Both the position numbers and the translations under genes were made by a program. The notes under the pieces are model-generated. The model did not search any database. It was given only the letters and a program-made list of their open reading frames with translations, and was not told where the DNA came from. From Plakobranchus ocellatus (taxonomy: Eukaryota; Mollusca; Gastropoda; Plakobranchidae), in NCBI GenBank assembly GCA_019648995.1, contig BLXT01003184.1:1075686-1106883 (forward strand): 31,198 nucleotides of DNA, given 5' to 3'. Position 1 is the first letter of the stretch; the number at the start of each line of letters is the position of its first letter. Positions 20,108 through 29,929 of this stretch are shown in pieces.

Positions 20108-23100
20108 ATAGTAGTAGTAATGACAACTATTATTAACTAGCTGAGATAGTTTGAAAGAAAATTCCAAGTGCTTTGCCCATGCTCTGACATTGAATCTTAA
20201 TCTAGGTTGTTGGTATTGATTTAGTTATTAAAGTGGAGCACACTTTGTGTTTTAAATTGAATTTTTATTACACCAGCGGATGCCACTTTCAGATAGATCT
20301 ATATATCTTTAATTATATAATATAGGCCTATCTAGACTTGAATAAACTTGGGGCAGCTACATTATGCCTTCTTCAGAAATATACATTCTGTATTTGCTAT
20401 CTGATTTTTAACTTCTTATCATTGCTCCTACACAATAGATTCCTACTTTACAGTGGGCCTCATTAAATCTTGGGTAAATGTAATTTACCAGTATGAATTT
20501 AATGTCTATGTAACAAACGCATTTCATCCACTCTAAACCTTACATCATTAAAAAGTATGTTCAGTTGAACACAATTTCATGCTACTTTTTTCCCATGCCA
20601 ATGAATTCTTTGTGTCTATATAACTGTACTGTTTTGTCAAACTCTGTTGGACTATTTACACCAATTCGTCAAATCATTTTCCCTCCATCCAATTAGGCCT
20701 TTACCCAAAACATTCCAGATTTTTTTAAGAAATAAGGCAGACTGCTGCTTAAATTGATGTTTGCAAACACTGGCTGGTACCAGGTTTCCTTTCTCAAATC
20801 AGACAGCAATGGGCACCTCTGAAGCACTTGAGCAATTGTTTGCTAATTTTTAACCACAGCTTTAGATCAGACTTGGCACCAGTTTGAACTTTGTATATGA
20901 GCATTCAGCTTGTTGTGTTCAGTGCGTAGACTTGTTAGCATGACTTGCAGCCCTCTGCTTAGCATATGATTGTCACCTAGGTATGACATGGCTTGTGAAT
21001 TAACTTAATGATGCTTTGCTTTTCTCCGTAGCTAATGCTCTGCAGTTTACATAATTCAGTCGAGAGCTCTGGGACTTTAACATTTTGTGATGCTTGTGGG
21101 ACAGGTAGTGCATCAGTGAAGAAGACAGCTTGTTGATGTTTTTCTTCCCCATCTCCAATGATGGATGCTGCTTGAAGGGATACTTGTGTTTCTACTTTAA
21201 AGCAGTATGTCTCTGTGGCAACACTGAATTTTTTGGTTTGGCTCTCTGGGTGATTGAAAACAATACTGGCTCCTCTATTCATCGCAGCATTTTTTAACCA
21301 AATCATCTCTATATGCATATATTCAGCATTCCTGTGGGTCTTGTTCCTCAATCATATCCAAACTTAATGTTCTCTTTGTTTTATCACTTCGTTCATTATT
21401 GTCCAACATTCCAGAGACTGGAATTTGCATTTTCAAAATGAGATATTGCTCTTCTGGTTTTGATTCTTGTTATGGCTTCAGGTATGCTACCTCTCGGATT
21501 GCATCTTTATGTTAAAGAATTGTTTCTCGCTCTTGTGCACAAAGTTGCCTCTCTTCAGATGGTTCTCGTGCATAGGAAGGTCAGGGATAGATCAGAATTT
21601 TTCCTCTTGGGTGAAGATTTTGGTGTGTCTTCTCAGTCCCAGGGGTTAGACGTTGATAAGCTCTTGGCACAATCCAGAGTTAGCAGGTTTGTTTGGAAAG
21701 AGGTTAACCAAGTAGTACTAGCATACTCCAGGTGGTTCAAATATTTTCTTGGTATACTCTTTGCAATATTTGATCCCGAATCCCCATGTGCTGCCTACAA
21801 GTTCATGTATAATGGCCAGTTTGTGTCTTGCTTTTGTTTCAACCTTAGCTATATGAGGCCTACACGTTTTGTTTATTATCAAATGTGATTCCTAGTTATA
21901 AGGCATCCTCATCATCCCTCAATAGGGTACCTGCTATTTTAATTACTACAGATTTCTGCTTGCGTTGTGGATGATTTTTTCTTATTTACCCTATCAATCC
22001 ACTTCTCTGCTCATGACTCAATTTGTCCACACTTTGTTGCATTCTATCAATGGCATAGTGGTGTATTGCCACACAAAACAGGTTCATTGCATTCAATACT
22101 GACTTCATACCTTTTGGAGGTTCCCAAATCAAGTCAATGATAAAGACGAGGAAGAATGTCAGGGAGATAAATCCACCTTGAGGCACTCTACGTTGCAGCA
22201 AGATTTTTTTGTTGCATGCCCAGTCCAAAATGATTCTTCTTCCTCTGTTATGAAGATATGCTTTGATCCATTGGCGCATGTTGCTACACACACCCACTTT
22301 CTAAAGCTTGGCAAGAGGTTCCTCTGTCTACACTGACATGGATGGCTTTTGGAGATCATTCCAAGTGACAAAAATAGCTTTCTGCGCCTGGAAAGTATCC
22401 TCTTGAGCAAGTTATGTAGTCGACCATGTTTACCATGTAGACAGATGTTTTGAAATCTACAAGAACAATTTGATAAAGTGAATTCAAACCCACAATTTAT
22501 CATCTATTAGCAGCAATTGCAATGTTTGAAAATGAAATTCAAGACTTAAATTATGAGTCCAAATATAGATTTAGATTTAGCAGAGAGGAAAAAAAAAGGT
22601 CTATCTTGGATCTGGGTATAAAAGTAGTCAGTAGAGTATTCATGTAAACATAGAGGAAAAAGATGAACAAGTTCTGTTGTTTTAACATTGATTTAGATCA
22701 GCACAATCAAAGGCTGTTCATAAATCAACATTACAAAAGTTGTACCTTAAGCAAAAACTATGATGGCCTACATTTTGGACTCTAAATCTCAGGATCATCC
22801 AATATCCTGCATATTGGCAAAAGTAAAAAGAAAAATGTAAACAACATCCTTAAAATTAGAATTTTATATCCTTATATATGCTGATATACATTTTAAAGAT
22901 GTTTTATATAAATATATTAATAATCTTCTTTGCTACTTATCCCTTTCTTGATATGGTTCTTTAAAAAAATTAGCAATTTATAGCAGTGATTTTTCTAGCT
23001 ATTTATTTATCACCATCGTTTTCTTTTTTAGTAGGCCTATAGATTTTGAAACAAATTTTCATTCTGATAGTAATCTTTGTTTAAATGTTGTAAATCAGCT

Positions 23101-26100
23101 TTGCAATCATTATAAAAAGTTCAAAGAAAAGTTTTCTTATCTTCTCCTATTTATTTCTCAAATGTATCTTTATCTCAAATACCCACAGCCATGCAGGGGC
23201 CACAAGTGGCTTTCATGACATGCAAAGATCGGGAAATGTTTCCCATCAAAATGGCACAGGACCGGTTTGGAAATGAGCTCTGCCCATTAAGAGGTGCTCC
23301 ACACAGAGGACCGGGCTGTTATGACAATGAAGAGGTTAGTTAAACAACAACCGTTCTTTTTATAGTCTTATATTTTAATTATGCTTCTTTTGATAAAGAC
23401 CATTGCATGCAAGTTATCAAAATGACTCACACCATAATTGTGACATAGCGCAATAGAGACCTTTTTTTTGTTGTTGTTGCTCTATCTATTCAAATGGACT
23501 CTCATAGACCAAAGTTTTAAAGAACAGAAAGACCTATATTTATGTTTTATTGACTATACCAAAGCCCTTGACCGATTCAGACATATTTCTTCTTCCTCAG
23601 TACCTTGTATGGAACAGATATTGGCGATCATCTTCCTCTACTTAAACTACTCTCAGTTAACAAATAAAATTGTTGTTGCTACCCTTATCTATTGCCCATG
23701 ACTTAAGACTTTCAATAAAAGTTGCTCTCTGTCTACCTCTACTGCATTTGCCTTCAATCTTTCCACTGATTGTTAAGTGTTCAAACCCTTGTTTTGGCAA
23801 ATATGGCCTAAAAACTGTAGTTGCCTCAGTCATATGGTTTTAATTAGTGATCGCTCAAGATTAGTCTCTTTCAGTACCAATTCATTTGACTTTTTTTCTG
23901 TCCATGATAACCTCATCATTCTTCTGATAAGCCACATTTTTACTGCTTCTAGTTTTTTCGCTGTTTCCTTGTTTATTGTTTAACACTCATTACCAGACAA
24001 AATACTGACCATACATATGTTTTCAATACCCTTATTTTGGTTTCATACTTATGTTTCTGTTTGCCAGTATTGGTTTCATTTTTTGGAATGTATCTTTGGC
24101 CATATTTATTTTTTTACTTATTTCACTTATGCATCTGCCATCTGATGATATCAAAAAAACTAGATATTTGAATTTTCTAACTTTGTTTGATTTGTTCACC
24201 TTTACTAACGAGATTGTCGATGGGGTTAGAGGATTTCTTTGAGATGACCATACATTCTGTTTTCTTTATATTCAAAGTCATGCCCATTCTTTTGGTCTCC
24301 AAAACTACCGTTTCTAGAAGTTTTTGAAGTTGTTCGCCAGTCAGACAGACAGAGGTCATAAACATCAACAAAAAAAAAATAGAACATTGATGACTTAATG
24401 ACTTAAGAGTACTAAGGAATGAATTTTGGGAGCAAACAGTGTGAGTGAGAGTTATTGACGAGCTCAGAGATTACCAACACTTAAAGAGAGATGTAAGACA
24501 GGACTGTGTCCTTTCTACAGATTTATTTTCTTTACACAGCAAAGAAATAATTAGGAATATGGAAAACCATCCGAGAATATCCAAAAATGGGTTTAATCTG
24601 AACAACCTAAGATATGCAGATGATACTGGTAGGAGAAATTGAGGAAGATGTGTATGCTCATTTAATATCACTGTGCAAGAAAGCAACAAAATGGGGTTTA
24701 GTTTAAATGCCAAAAATAAAAAAAACAGACAATGATGATCACTAAGAAAAACACAGGTCCAAAGTACAACACCAACATAAATGGAGAAAATCTGGTTCAG
24801 ATGGATGATTTCAAATGCCTAGCAGCCTTAATCACATCTGACAGAGGATCTGTGTCAGAAATTAAAGACCGAATATGCCAAGCAAGAAACAGCATTTCAA
24901 AGCATGAAACTCATAATCGCAAATGAAAAGTTCTTACTCAGTCTCAGGAAAAGAATTCATGAGTGTTACAAAGAGCCTGTTTTACGTGCATGAGAGTTTT
25001 GGGAAATAAACTCAACAATGCAGAAACAGATGGAAGCAACAGAGATTTGGTTTTTAATGAGAATGATGAAAATTTCTTGGATTAAAAAAGAAAGCAAATA
25101 AACAAATATGAAATGAGAAAAACACAGAAAGATCTCTCATCAACAATGTAAGGAAGAGGCAGACAAAATTTTTGGGTCACACAATGAGGAGCAGAAAATT
25201 AGAAAATTTGATAACAACAGGAAATTCAATCGTAAACGAGCTCGTGGATGACAAAGAAGTAAAAACCTAGACAGATTTTCAACATGGTTGAAAACAATGC
25301 CACAATCATGGCAATAGAAGATAGGGTGAAATGGAGAATCATGGTCGTCAAAGCTCTTCAGCATGACACTGGATGATGATGATGATCAATGTCACACTAA
25401 ACAAAAAAGTATTGCATTCCTTTGCACTGCCTTGTACAAGCAAATCGAAATTCATCCTCATGCAGTGCTCTGTTGCAAAGATACAACATCTTGTTTATTT
25501 CAAAACTTATCTGTGTTTCAAGATATATGAAGGCCCTTATGCCTTTTAAATAAAAAATAAACAATCAACATTAATGAATTTTCAATAAGATTATGAAATT
25601 GTTTTGCCTTTTTCAGAAATCGAACTTCAGCTATCAGGTGGATCACAAACTGGTCAGCACAAAAGGCTACTCTATGGGAGCTAGGACAGGCCCTAGGTTT
25701 ATGAGAGAATATGAAGTGAGTCAGATAAACAGAGCAGTACTATTACTTGCACTAGCTGATTCTTACTGTTAAATGTATGAAAAACTGCTCCTTGCTTCTT
25801 TGCTTATCCTCTGCTTACATAAAATAAAATAAGTTCAAGAACTGAGAGCATAGTATTTATGGTCTTTCATTTTGAAACTTTGTAAGGAAAAAATATCGAG
25901 TTTGACAAACATACCGAGAGCATTACTGTTTTTTTAGAAAAAGAAAAAAAAATGATAAAAGTGACTCTGATAGTTTTTTTTTATTTTTTTTTTTAATGTG
26001 GCTTTCATAAAAAAAAAGTGTGGCGTTGGTGGCTGATTTATTGCTGCGTTATGCTATTTGACTGAAGACCAGTAGCTATTAGGATTTGACAGTATTCTTG

Positions 26101-29100
26101 AGATGAAAAATTCACACGATCTTCCTTAATTAACCATTTCAAAATTTTCCATTCTTCCACCTCACTAGTCACCCCAATTTTTTTCCTTTGCTTGTTCTTT
26201 GGAATCTGCTTCTAAATTCATTGCTGATTACTCTTATCCCTTGTTGCACCTCTACAGTTTAAAACACCCTGCCCGACGGAGTACCAACAACACAGGAACG
26301 ATCCCATGACATTTGAGAAATCCAAAAAACCATTTGAGATTGGCGCTGACCGTTTCCCACTGTACAAACGTGAACTTGTAGATGTTGTTCCTGGGTAAGT
26401 GAAAATATTCTTTAAATCTTTCATAATTTTGTGTTAATTTCCTTCATAATTTTGTGTTAATGCTTATGAGGCCTTTTTTTATCAAAGGAAGTCATTCTAG
26501 TTTTGAGTGAAATAGTTCATTCACTTCAAGATGACTTCAGATTTTTTTAGCCCTCACCAAGCCTGGTAGCAGGTTGAAACCCACAATAAAAATATTTTTG
26601 CAGATTTAACTTTCCTTTCATAGAAAGTTTGACTTACTGAAAGAATTATTGTTAGCTTATAAAGCTGTGCATGTACAGAAGATTAACCTTAAAAGTGCCG
26701 AGGGCCAATAAAATCAGTCAATATTCCTAATTTTCCCATTTTGCACTGTGAAAAAATATTCTATTTTGAAATAGACAAATTGCACCACAATTCAATGAAC
26801 ATAGCTTCATTGTGTAGTAACACTTCTAATGATAAGGATTAGAGTTTCAATACAAAGAGAAGCAAAGAGATTAAGCAGGAGTAGCACAGTGGTCTCCTAG
26901 ATCCTGTGGCACCACCTAAAAAAAGCACTGCAAGGAAAAAGCAACCCAGTTGTCCTTTAGAGATGAGAAATCTTTTATCTTTTCTTCAATGGTATTTTCC
27001 CACTTGAAATAAGCACCATAGCTAGAAAGATGACACTGAGCCACTTGCATTTATTCAGTCAGTATTTCTTTTAAAAATTCTATGCTGCATTGCTGTATGT
27101 AAGTTTACAGTTACAATAAAAAATCTTTAAGTATAGCTGTAGTCTAGTAAGTTTATAACTGTTTTGTTTTAAAAAAAAAAAAAGTTCAGAACTCTTGTTC
27201 CCTTTTTTTTGGTCAAAATCAGTAATAAAGTTACTGCAGTTATACTTGAAAATATTTGTGCAATATGGTTTTCATGACCTAGTTTTTCTGAACTTTAAAT
27301 GCAGCATAATATCGTTTCCTCACATATGTGAAACAGCATATTTTCTGGAAACATATCTTTACAGTTTAAACCCTGAGAGTGAAATTTTACTTTTGTTGTT
27401 GTTTAGGTTAAGATATTAGACTGGAATGGATAAGATCTACCTTGAAAAGTCTTTTAAATTATTGAAAATTCCCTAAATCAATCATTTTTTTCTGACATTG
27501 TTTTGCTGCAGTGTTAACTGAATCCTGCTGACACACAATCGGAGTGTTTTGTGAAATTATTTATTGCATGCCATAAATGCATGCATAATTAATTTTCATA
27601 TCTTTTGATTAAACACCGTAAATCTTTATTTATTTTGGGTGTTCCCTGATAACTTAGTTTGTCTCTTTCTTTACATTTAGGGCTGGAACGTATGAGCATG
27701 AAATTCCCCGTAATCGCAAAGTCCAGTGGCACCAATCATTTGGTGGAAACCCAATCCTTCTGCCTAGCATAACACTGAGAAGCACCATTGATAGGAACAC
27801 AGAAAAGGTGAGCATTCATTCAACAGGCAGTTATTAACTTTTATTCTCATTCACTTGATTTGGACTAGTTTGGTCAAGGTAATAATATTCAGATCATCAT
27901 TTTTTGTAGTTTGTGCAATTTTTGAGAACTTGCCAACAACAAAGAAAAAAAATCTAGTTTCAGACTGGAAATTATAATTTACTAGAAAATTTACTTGTAC
28001 AAAAATCTCCTTTGAAAAAAAAAGCAAAACGAATGTAGCATTAAAGAATCAGTATCCATGAAAAAAGGAATATTGATCCAAGTCATAATACAGTGCACTC
28101 CACATAATTTGACATTTTATAATTGGACATTTCCCTTAATTCGAGGTACTTAAACAGTCCCAAATAATTCCCTCTCGATCCTTACTAACAAAATTTAGCC
28201 TAAATCGACATGCTGCTTGGCTCATTTCTCTCAACTCAACAGTTCCCATTCCATTTTCAAATCAAACTAAACATAAATGTTTTTGCCTGACTGCCTTTTG
28301 CCGCAAAATTAATGTGCCCGACAACAGTTCATTGTGATTGGGTCATTGAGGGAGTGATGAGATTTGGGATGGAGGATGGGGAGTGAGGTAGGAGAGGAGA
28401 AAAGGTGTGACACTAGGCAGAGCCTAGACTTATGCTCACTGGCCTAGATTTAACACTGAAGGCATCCCCCACTAGGTACCATTTGTGAGAGGGAGATGAC
28501 CGTGTTAGCATTGCCATATTTAATATTTGATCTAAGGTAAAGGACCACCACGCTACCCTCCTCCTTTTTTTGCTTTATAGCTTGTTTTTTCTCACAATTC
28601 CATATATGTGGCCTTGTCCCTTTGATGTCGCATTATCAGGTGCATTGTATTTTTCCTGAGTAGTAATTTTTTTCTTCACTTTGATCCAGCAGTCAAGTGG
28701 TTGAGAATTTTGAGTGTTTTACTTTGAAGTTTGACAATAAATGAAGTGGAAATTTTAAAAAAATTAAGAAGAGGGTTTTTTTGGCCGACATTGGCCTGGA
28801 AACCAATGGAAAAGCTTAAGTCAACACAAAAGAGTCCCTGAAGGTGTTGGGATGAGTTTGTTTAACACAGGGCACCAATGCCGCCACCAACACCCCCTCC
28901 CCTCCCCTCCGCCCTCTTCCCAGTGCACACCACTGTTGAAATTTGCTATTACAGTATCTGCTATAGCAAAATAATTTTTGTGACCCAACCTTAATCCTGT
29001 AATTTGAATTCTGCTACATTTGGATTTGGGTATATTATTGAAAAATGTGTTATCTTTGGAAAACATTTGGAACACCTGTTACAAATCAATTTCTATATAT

Positions 29101-29185
29101 TTTTCTCTTTTTTAACCAGTTATACAGCACTAAAGAAGAGAGAAAATACCATCGGAAACTTGCCTATTTGAAGCTTTATTACTGA
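18825..29185 (+). CDS. PIFO: Protein Pitchfork (ciliary microtubule-associated protein 3), six exons, complete
   Basis: Pitchfork (PIFO, renamed CIMAP3) is known from vertebrates as a protein of cilia and basal bodies linked to cilia disassembly, and it carries SHIPPO-like PGxY motifs. Exons: 18825-18837, 23189-23334, 25617-25715, 26258-26394, 27681-27807, 29120-29185. They total 588 nt, 195 residues plus stop, against 191 in human, and every junction keeps phase. Diagnostic matches to the human protein: GNELCPLRGAPHRGPGCY (human GNKFVPLRGSPHRGPGCY), KGYSMGARTGPRF (human KGYTLGARTAVRF), GAGTYEHE (human SPGAYNPE), and the C-terminus KYHRKLAYLKLYY (human KHRNRVAYLSLYYN). Introns 1 and 2 are loaded with transposons. 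The match is from memory of the human sequence, but it is long and ordered. Confidence 0.95.
18900..18985. repeat. CTAGATCT / TAGGCCTA sequence in PIFO intron 1
   Basis: AGATCTAGATCTAG followed by several TAGGCCTA and TAGATCTAGAT words, like those at 180-520. Confidence 0.6.
19338..20125 (+). repeat. Composite trinucleotide array (AAT, AGT, AGC) with an assembly gap
   Basis: Starts with pure (AAT)n at 19338-19384, passes through mixed AGT/AGC units, then (AGC)n at about 19636-19690, the gap, (AGT)n at about 19938-20037, and a second (AGC)n at about 20050-20099. It lies in PIFO intron 1. Long homopolymeric-peptide frames here are artefacts. Confidence 0.95.
19696..19937. other. Assembly gap, 242 N
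   Basis: The gap falls inside the AGC/AGT array, so it most likely hides more of the same repeat; its real size is unknown. Confidence 0.98.
20700..22505 (-). mobile_element. Degenerate LINE with reverse transcriptase and RNase H (family 3) in PIFO intron 1
   Basis: Antisense to PIFO. In element order on the minus strand: VCSNMRQWIKAYLHNRGRRI then KILLQRRVPQGGFIS-LTFFLVFIIDLI (22290-22130, RT palm), a thumb-region remnant including EYASTTWLTS-like sequence (about 21740-21700), an RNase H remnant with SVATETYC, QAASIIGDGEEKHQQAVFFTD and VPELSTELCKLQ (21280-21040), and a C-terminal QVLQRCPLLSDLRKETW (about 20835-20785) that corresponds to the usual EHVLQxCP tail. RT plus RNase H points to the I/Jockey assemblage. 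Stops and frameshifts are frequent, so it is inactive. Confidence 0.85.
22510..23188 (+). other. End of PIFO intron 1, no recognised feature
   Basis: AT-rich sequence between the LINE and exon 2. No similarity is recognised apart from a few TAGGCCTA words near 23032. Confidence 0.5.
23189..23334 (+). CDS. PIFO: PIFO coding exon 2 (RGAPHRGPGCY motif)
   Basis: Follows a CCCACAG acceptor and ends at GTTAGT in phase 0. It codes for residues 5-53, including PLRGAPHRGPGCY (37-49), the most conserved block of the family. Confidence 0.95.
23490..25385 (+). mobile_element. Degenerate LINE (family 2) in PIFO intron 2, split by another LINE
   Basis: The first part (23490-23580) reads FKEQKDLYLCFIDYTKALDR, the RT motif A region. 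The reading resumes after 24371 with LRVLRNEFWEQTV, LRDYQHLKRDVRQDCVLS, FNLNNLRYADDT (RT YADD box, about 24590-24625), ITSDRGSVSEIKDRI and a C-terminal RQNFWVT/FLGHTMRSRKLENL region, ending in GGATGATGATGATGATC. It lies in the same sense as PIFO, with stops and frameshifts throughout. The 23490-23580 piece might instead belong to family 1, since the motif is shared. Confidence 0.85.
23581..24371 (-). mobile_element. Inverted family-1 LINE fragment inserted in the family-2 LINE
   Basis: On the minus strand it reads [51 protein letters not shown], and then the C-terminal GLEHLTISGKIEGKCSRGR-type region, ending near TACTGAGGAAGAAG. It is the 3' half of the same family found at 9925-10254 and 15500-17500, 5'-truncated. 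Shared ACAT at both borders may be a short target duplication. Confidence 0.82.
25617..25715 (+). CDS. PIFO: PIFO coding exon 3
   Basis: Follows a TTTTTCAG acceptor and ends at GTGAGT. Thirty-three codons, KSNFSYQVDHKLVSTKGYSM then GARTGPRF to YE (54-86), aligned with human SKIPTSIKGYTLGARTAVRF. Confidence 0.94.
25716..26257 (+). other. PIFO intron 3, no recognised feature
   Basis: AT-rich with long A and T runs (25930-26010). Nothing gene-like. Confidence 0.6.
26258..26394 (+). CDS. PIFO: PIFO coding exon 4
   Basis: Follows CTCTACAG and ends at GTAAGT in phase 2. It codes for FKTPCPTEYQQHR through FEIGADRFPLYKREL to VVP (87-131), aligned with human TPHAGRYQ and FNVLVPRFKNY. Confidence 0.93.
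26420..26461 (+). repeat. Short tandem duplication after the PIFO exon 4 donor
   Basis: TTCATAATTTTGTGTTAAT occurs at 26420-26438 and 26443-26461, period 23, starting 25 bp past the exon. Confidence 0.9.
26874..26935 (+). mobile_element. Possible truncated tRNA-derived SINE head in PIFO intron 4
   Basis: TAGCACAGTGG at 26882-26892 is a full match to the RNA polymerase III A box (TRGCNNAGTGG). No convincing B box follows, so this is either a truncated SINE or chance. Confidence 0.25.
26936..27680 (+). other. Remainder of PIFO intron 4, no recognised feature
   Basis: AT-rich, with an A run near 27171-27184. Nothing gene-like apart from short random frames. Confidence 0.55.
27681..27807 (+). 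CDS. PIFO: PIFO coding exon 5 (SHIPPO-like GAGTY motif)
   Basis: Follows TACATTTAG and ends at GTGAGC in phase 0. It codes for GAGTYEHEIPRNRK through WHQSFGGNPILLPSITL to NTEK (132-174). PGAGTY corresponds to the human PSPGAY motif. Confidence 0.93.
28089..29030. mobile_element. Possible pogo/Tigger-like non-autonomous DNA element in PIFO intron 5
   Basis: TACAGTGCACTCCACATAAT then AATTGGACATTTCCCTTAAT and TTCGAGGTACTT resemble the terminal repeat of pogo/Tigger-type elements, which start CAGT beside a TA target. A weaker inverse counterpart may be TTTTTGTGACCCAACCTTAA with TGTAATTTGAATTCTGCTAC near 28975-29020. The right end is uncertain and no transposase is visible. Confidence 0.35.
28893..28914 (-). 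other. G-quadruplex motif
   Basis: On the minus strand the sequence has four G runs (3, 4, 4 and 5) separated by loops of 4, 1 and 1 bases, the canonical intramolecular pattern. It lies in PIFO intron 5, about 200 bp before exon 6, on the template strand. Confidence 0.7.
29120..29185 (+). CDS. PIFO: PIFO coding exon 6 (C-terminus, stop)
   Basis: Follows TTTTTAACCAG. Twenty-one codons, LYSTKEERKYHRKLAYLKLYY's equivalent of the human tail, then TGA at 29183-29185. The YLKLYY ending is characteristic of the family. Confidence 0.94.
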   Translation, partial: LYSTKEERKYHRKLAYLKLYY

Positions 29186-29289
29186 TAGTTTCACAGTAGA
29201 TGTTTACCAGCAAGATGCAGCCCAGGAGTAGTTTGAAAATATGTACAGAATAGAAAATATAAGAATTACTTATGTTGAGCCTGTGTGGG

Positions 29290-29389
29290 AGGAGAAAAGG
29301 GAGAGGCAGAGAGAGAGGGGGGAGAGGGAGAAAGAGAGAGAAAAAAGAGAGGAAGAAAGGGCGAGAGAAAAAAGAGAAAGTGAGAGGGG

Positions 29390-29427
<38 letters not shown>
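29290..29427 (+). repeat. GA-rich tract in the PIFO 3' region
   Basis: Imperfect purine tract ending in about 14 GA units. It probably falls in the 3' UTR if the poly(A) signal at 29906 is used. The Arg/Glu-rich frames across it are simple-sequence artefacts. Confidence 0.9.
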
Positions 29428-29429
<2 letters not shown>

Positions 29430-29637
29430 AGGCTACAATTATAGTAAAAGTTTGTACCTATAAATATTTACTCTCCATTCCAATAATTTTTTTTAACTGC
29501 CCCAATATATGTATGTGCATAGAAAAGACATAACATTGTCAGAAGTGGAGGAAAAGCAAAGTTAAGCATTGGAGGAAATACCACATTAAAGCTGACATTA
29601 TATTTGTGAAAATTGTAATGTATATAGAGTACTTTGG

Positions 29638-29642
<5 letters not shown>

Positions 29643-29687
<45 letters not shown>
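29643..29687 (+). repeat. (GA)n microsatellite, about 22 units
   Basis: Nearly pure dinucleotide repeat downstream of PIFO. Confidence 0.95.
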
Positions 29688-29691
<4 letters not shown>

Positions 29692-29905
29692 TAATATGAT
29701 TCAAAAAAGAGAGAAATACTAACTGAATGGACAACAGATCTTTTTTGAAACTTATAAAACTATAAAAAAAATTGTCCCCATCTATTCTCCAGAGAAGGCG
29801 GAATTTCAAATTATTCATGCAAACATCAACTTCCATTACCAACTGCAGGAAATGCCTTATCTGATTTTGAACTATGTGAGGATTTTGTTGACCATTTCAC
29901 ACAAA

Positions 29906-29911
29906 AATAAA
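29906..29911 (+). terminator. Candidate poly(A) signal for PIFO
   Basis: AATAAA about 720 bp after the stop codon, followed by a T-rich stretch with TGTTTTGTT within 40 bp. It is the first canonical hexamer I noticed downstream; a variant ATTAAA lies near 29585. Usage is unproven. Confidence 0.4.
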
Positions 29912-29929
29912 AGAAAATAAAAATTGATA

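Noticed and set aside
19293-20126. 277-residue frame of Leu, Tyr and Ala runs
   Set aside because: It spans a trinucleotide array and 242 N; it is a simple-sequence artefact.
21460-21888. 142-codon plus-strand frame
   Set aside because: It is the opposite strand of the RT/RNase H LINE; the minus strand carries recognisable LINE reading here.
26882-26892. A tRNA gene suggested by a perfect A box
   Set aside because: No B box, no cloverleaf arms and no T-run terminator at the right distance; kept only as a weak SINE hint.
29241-29463. Arg/Glu-rich frames resembling a charged nuclear protein
   Set aside because: They arise from a GA purine tract in the PIFO 3' region.
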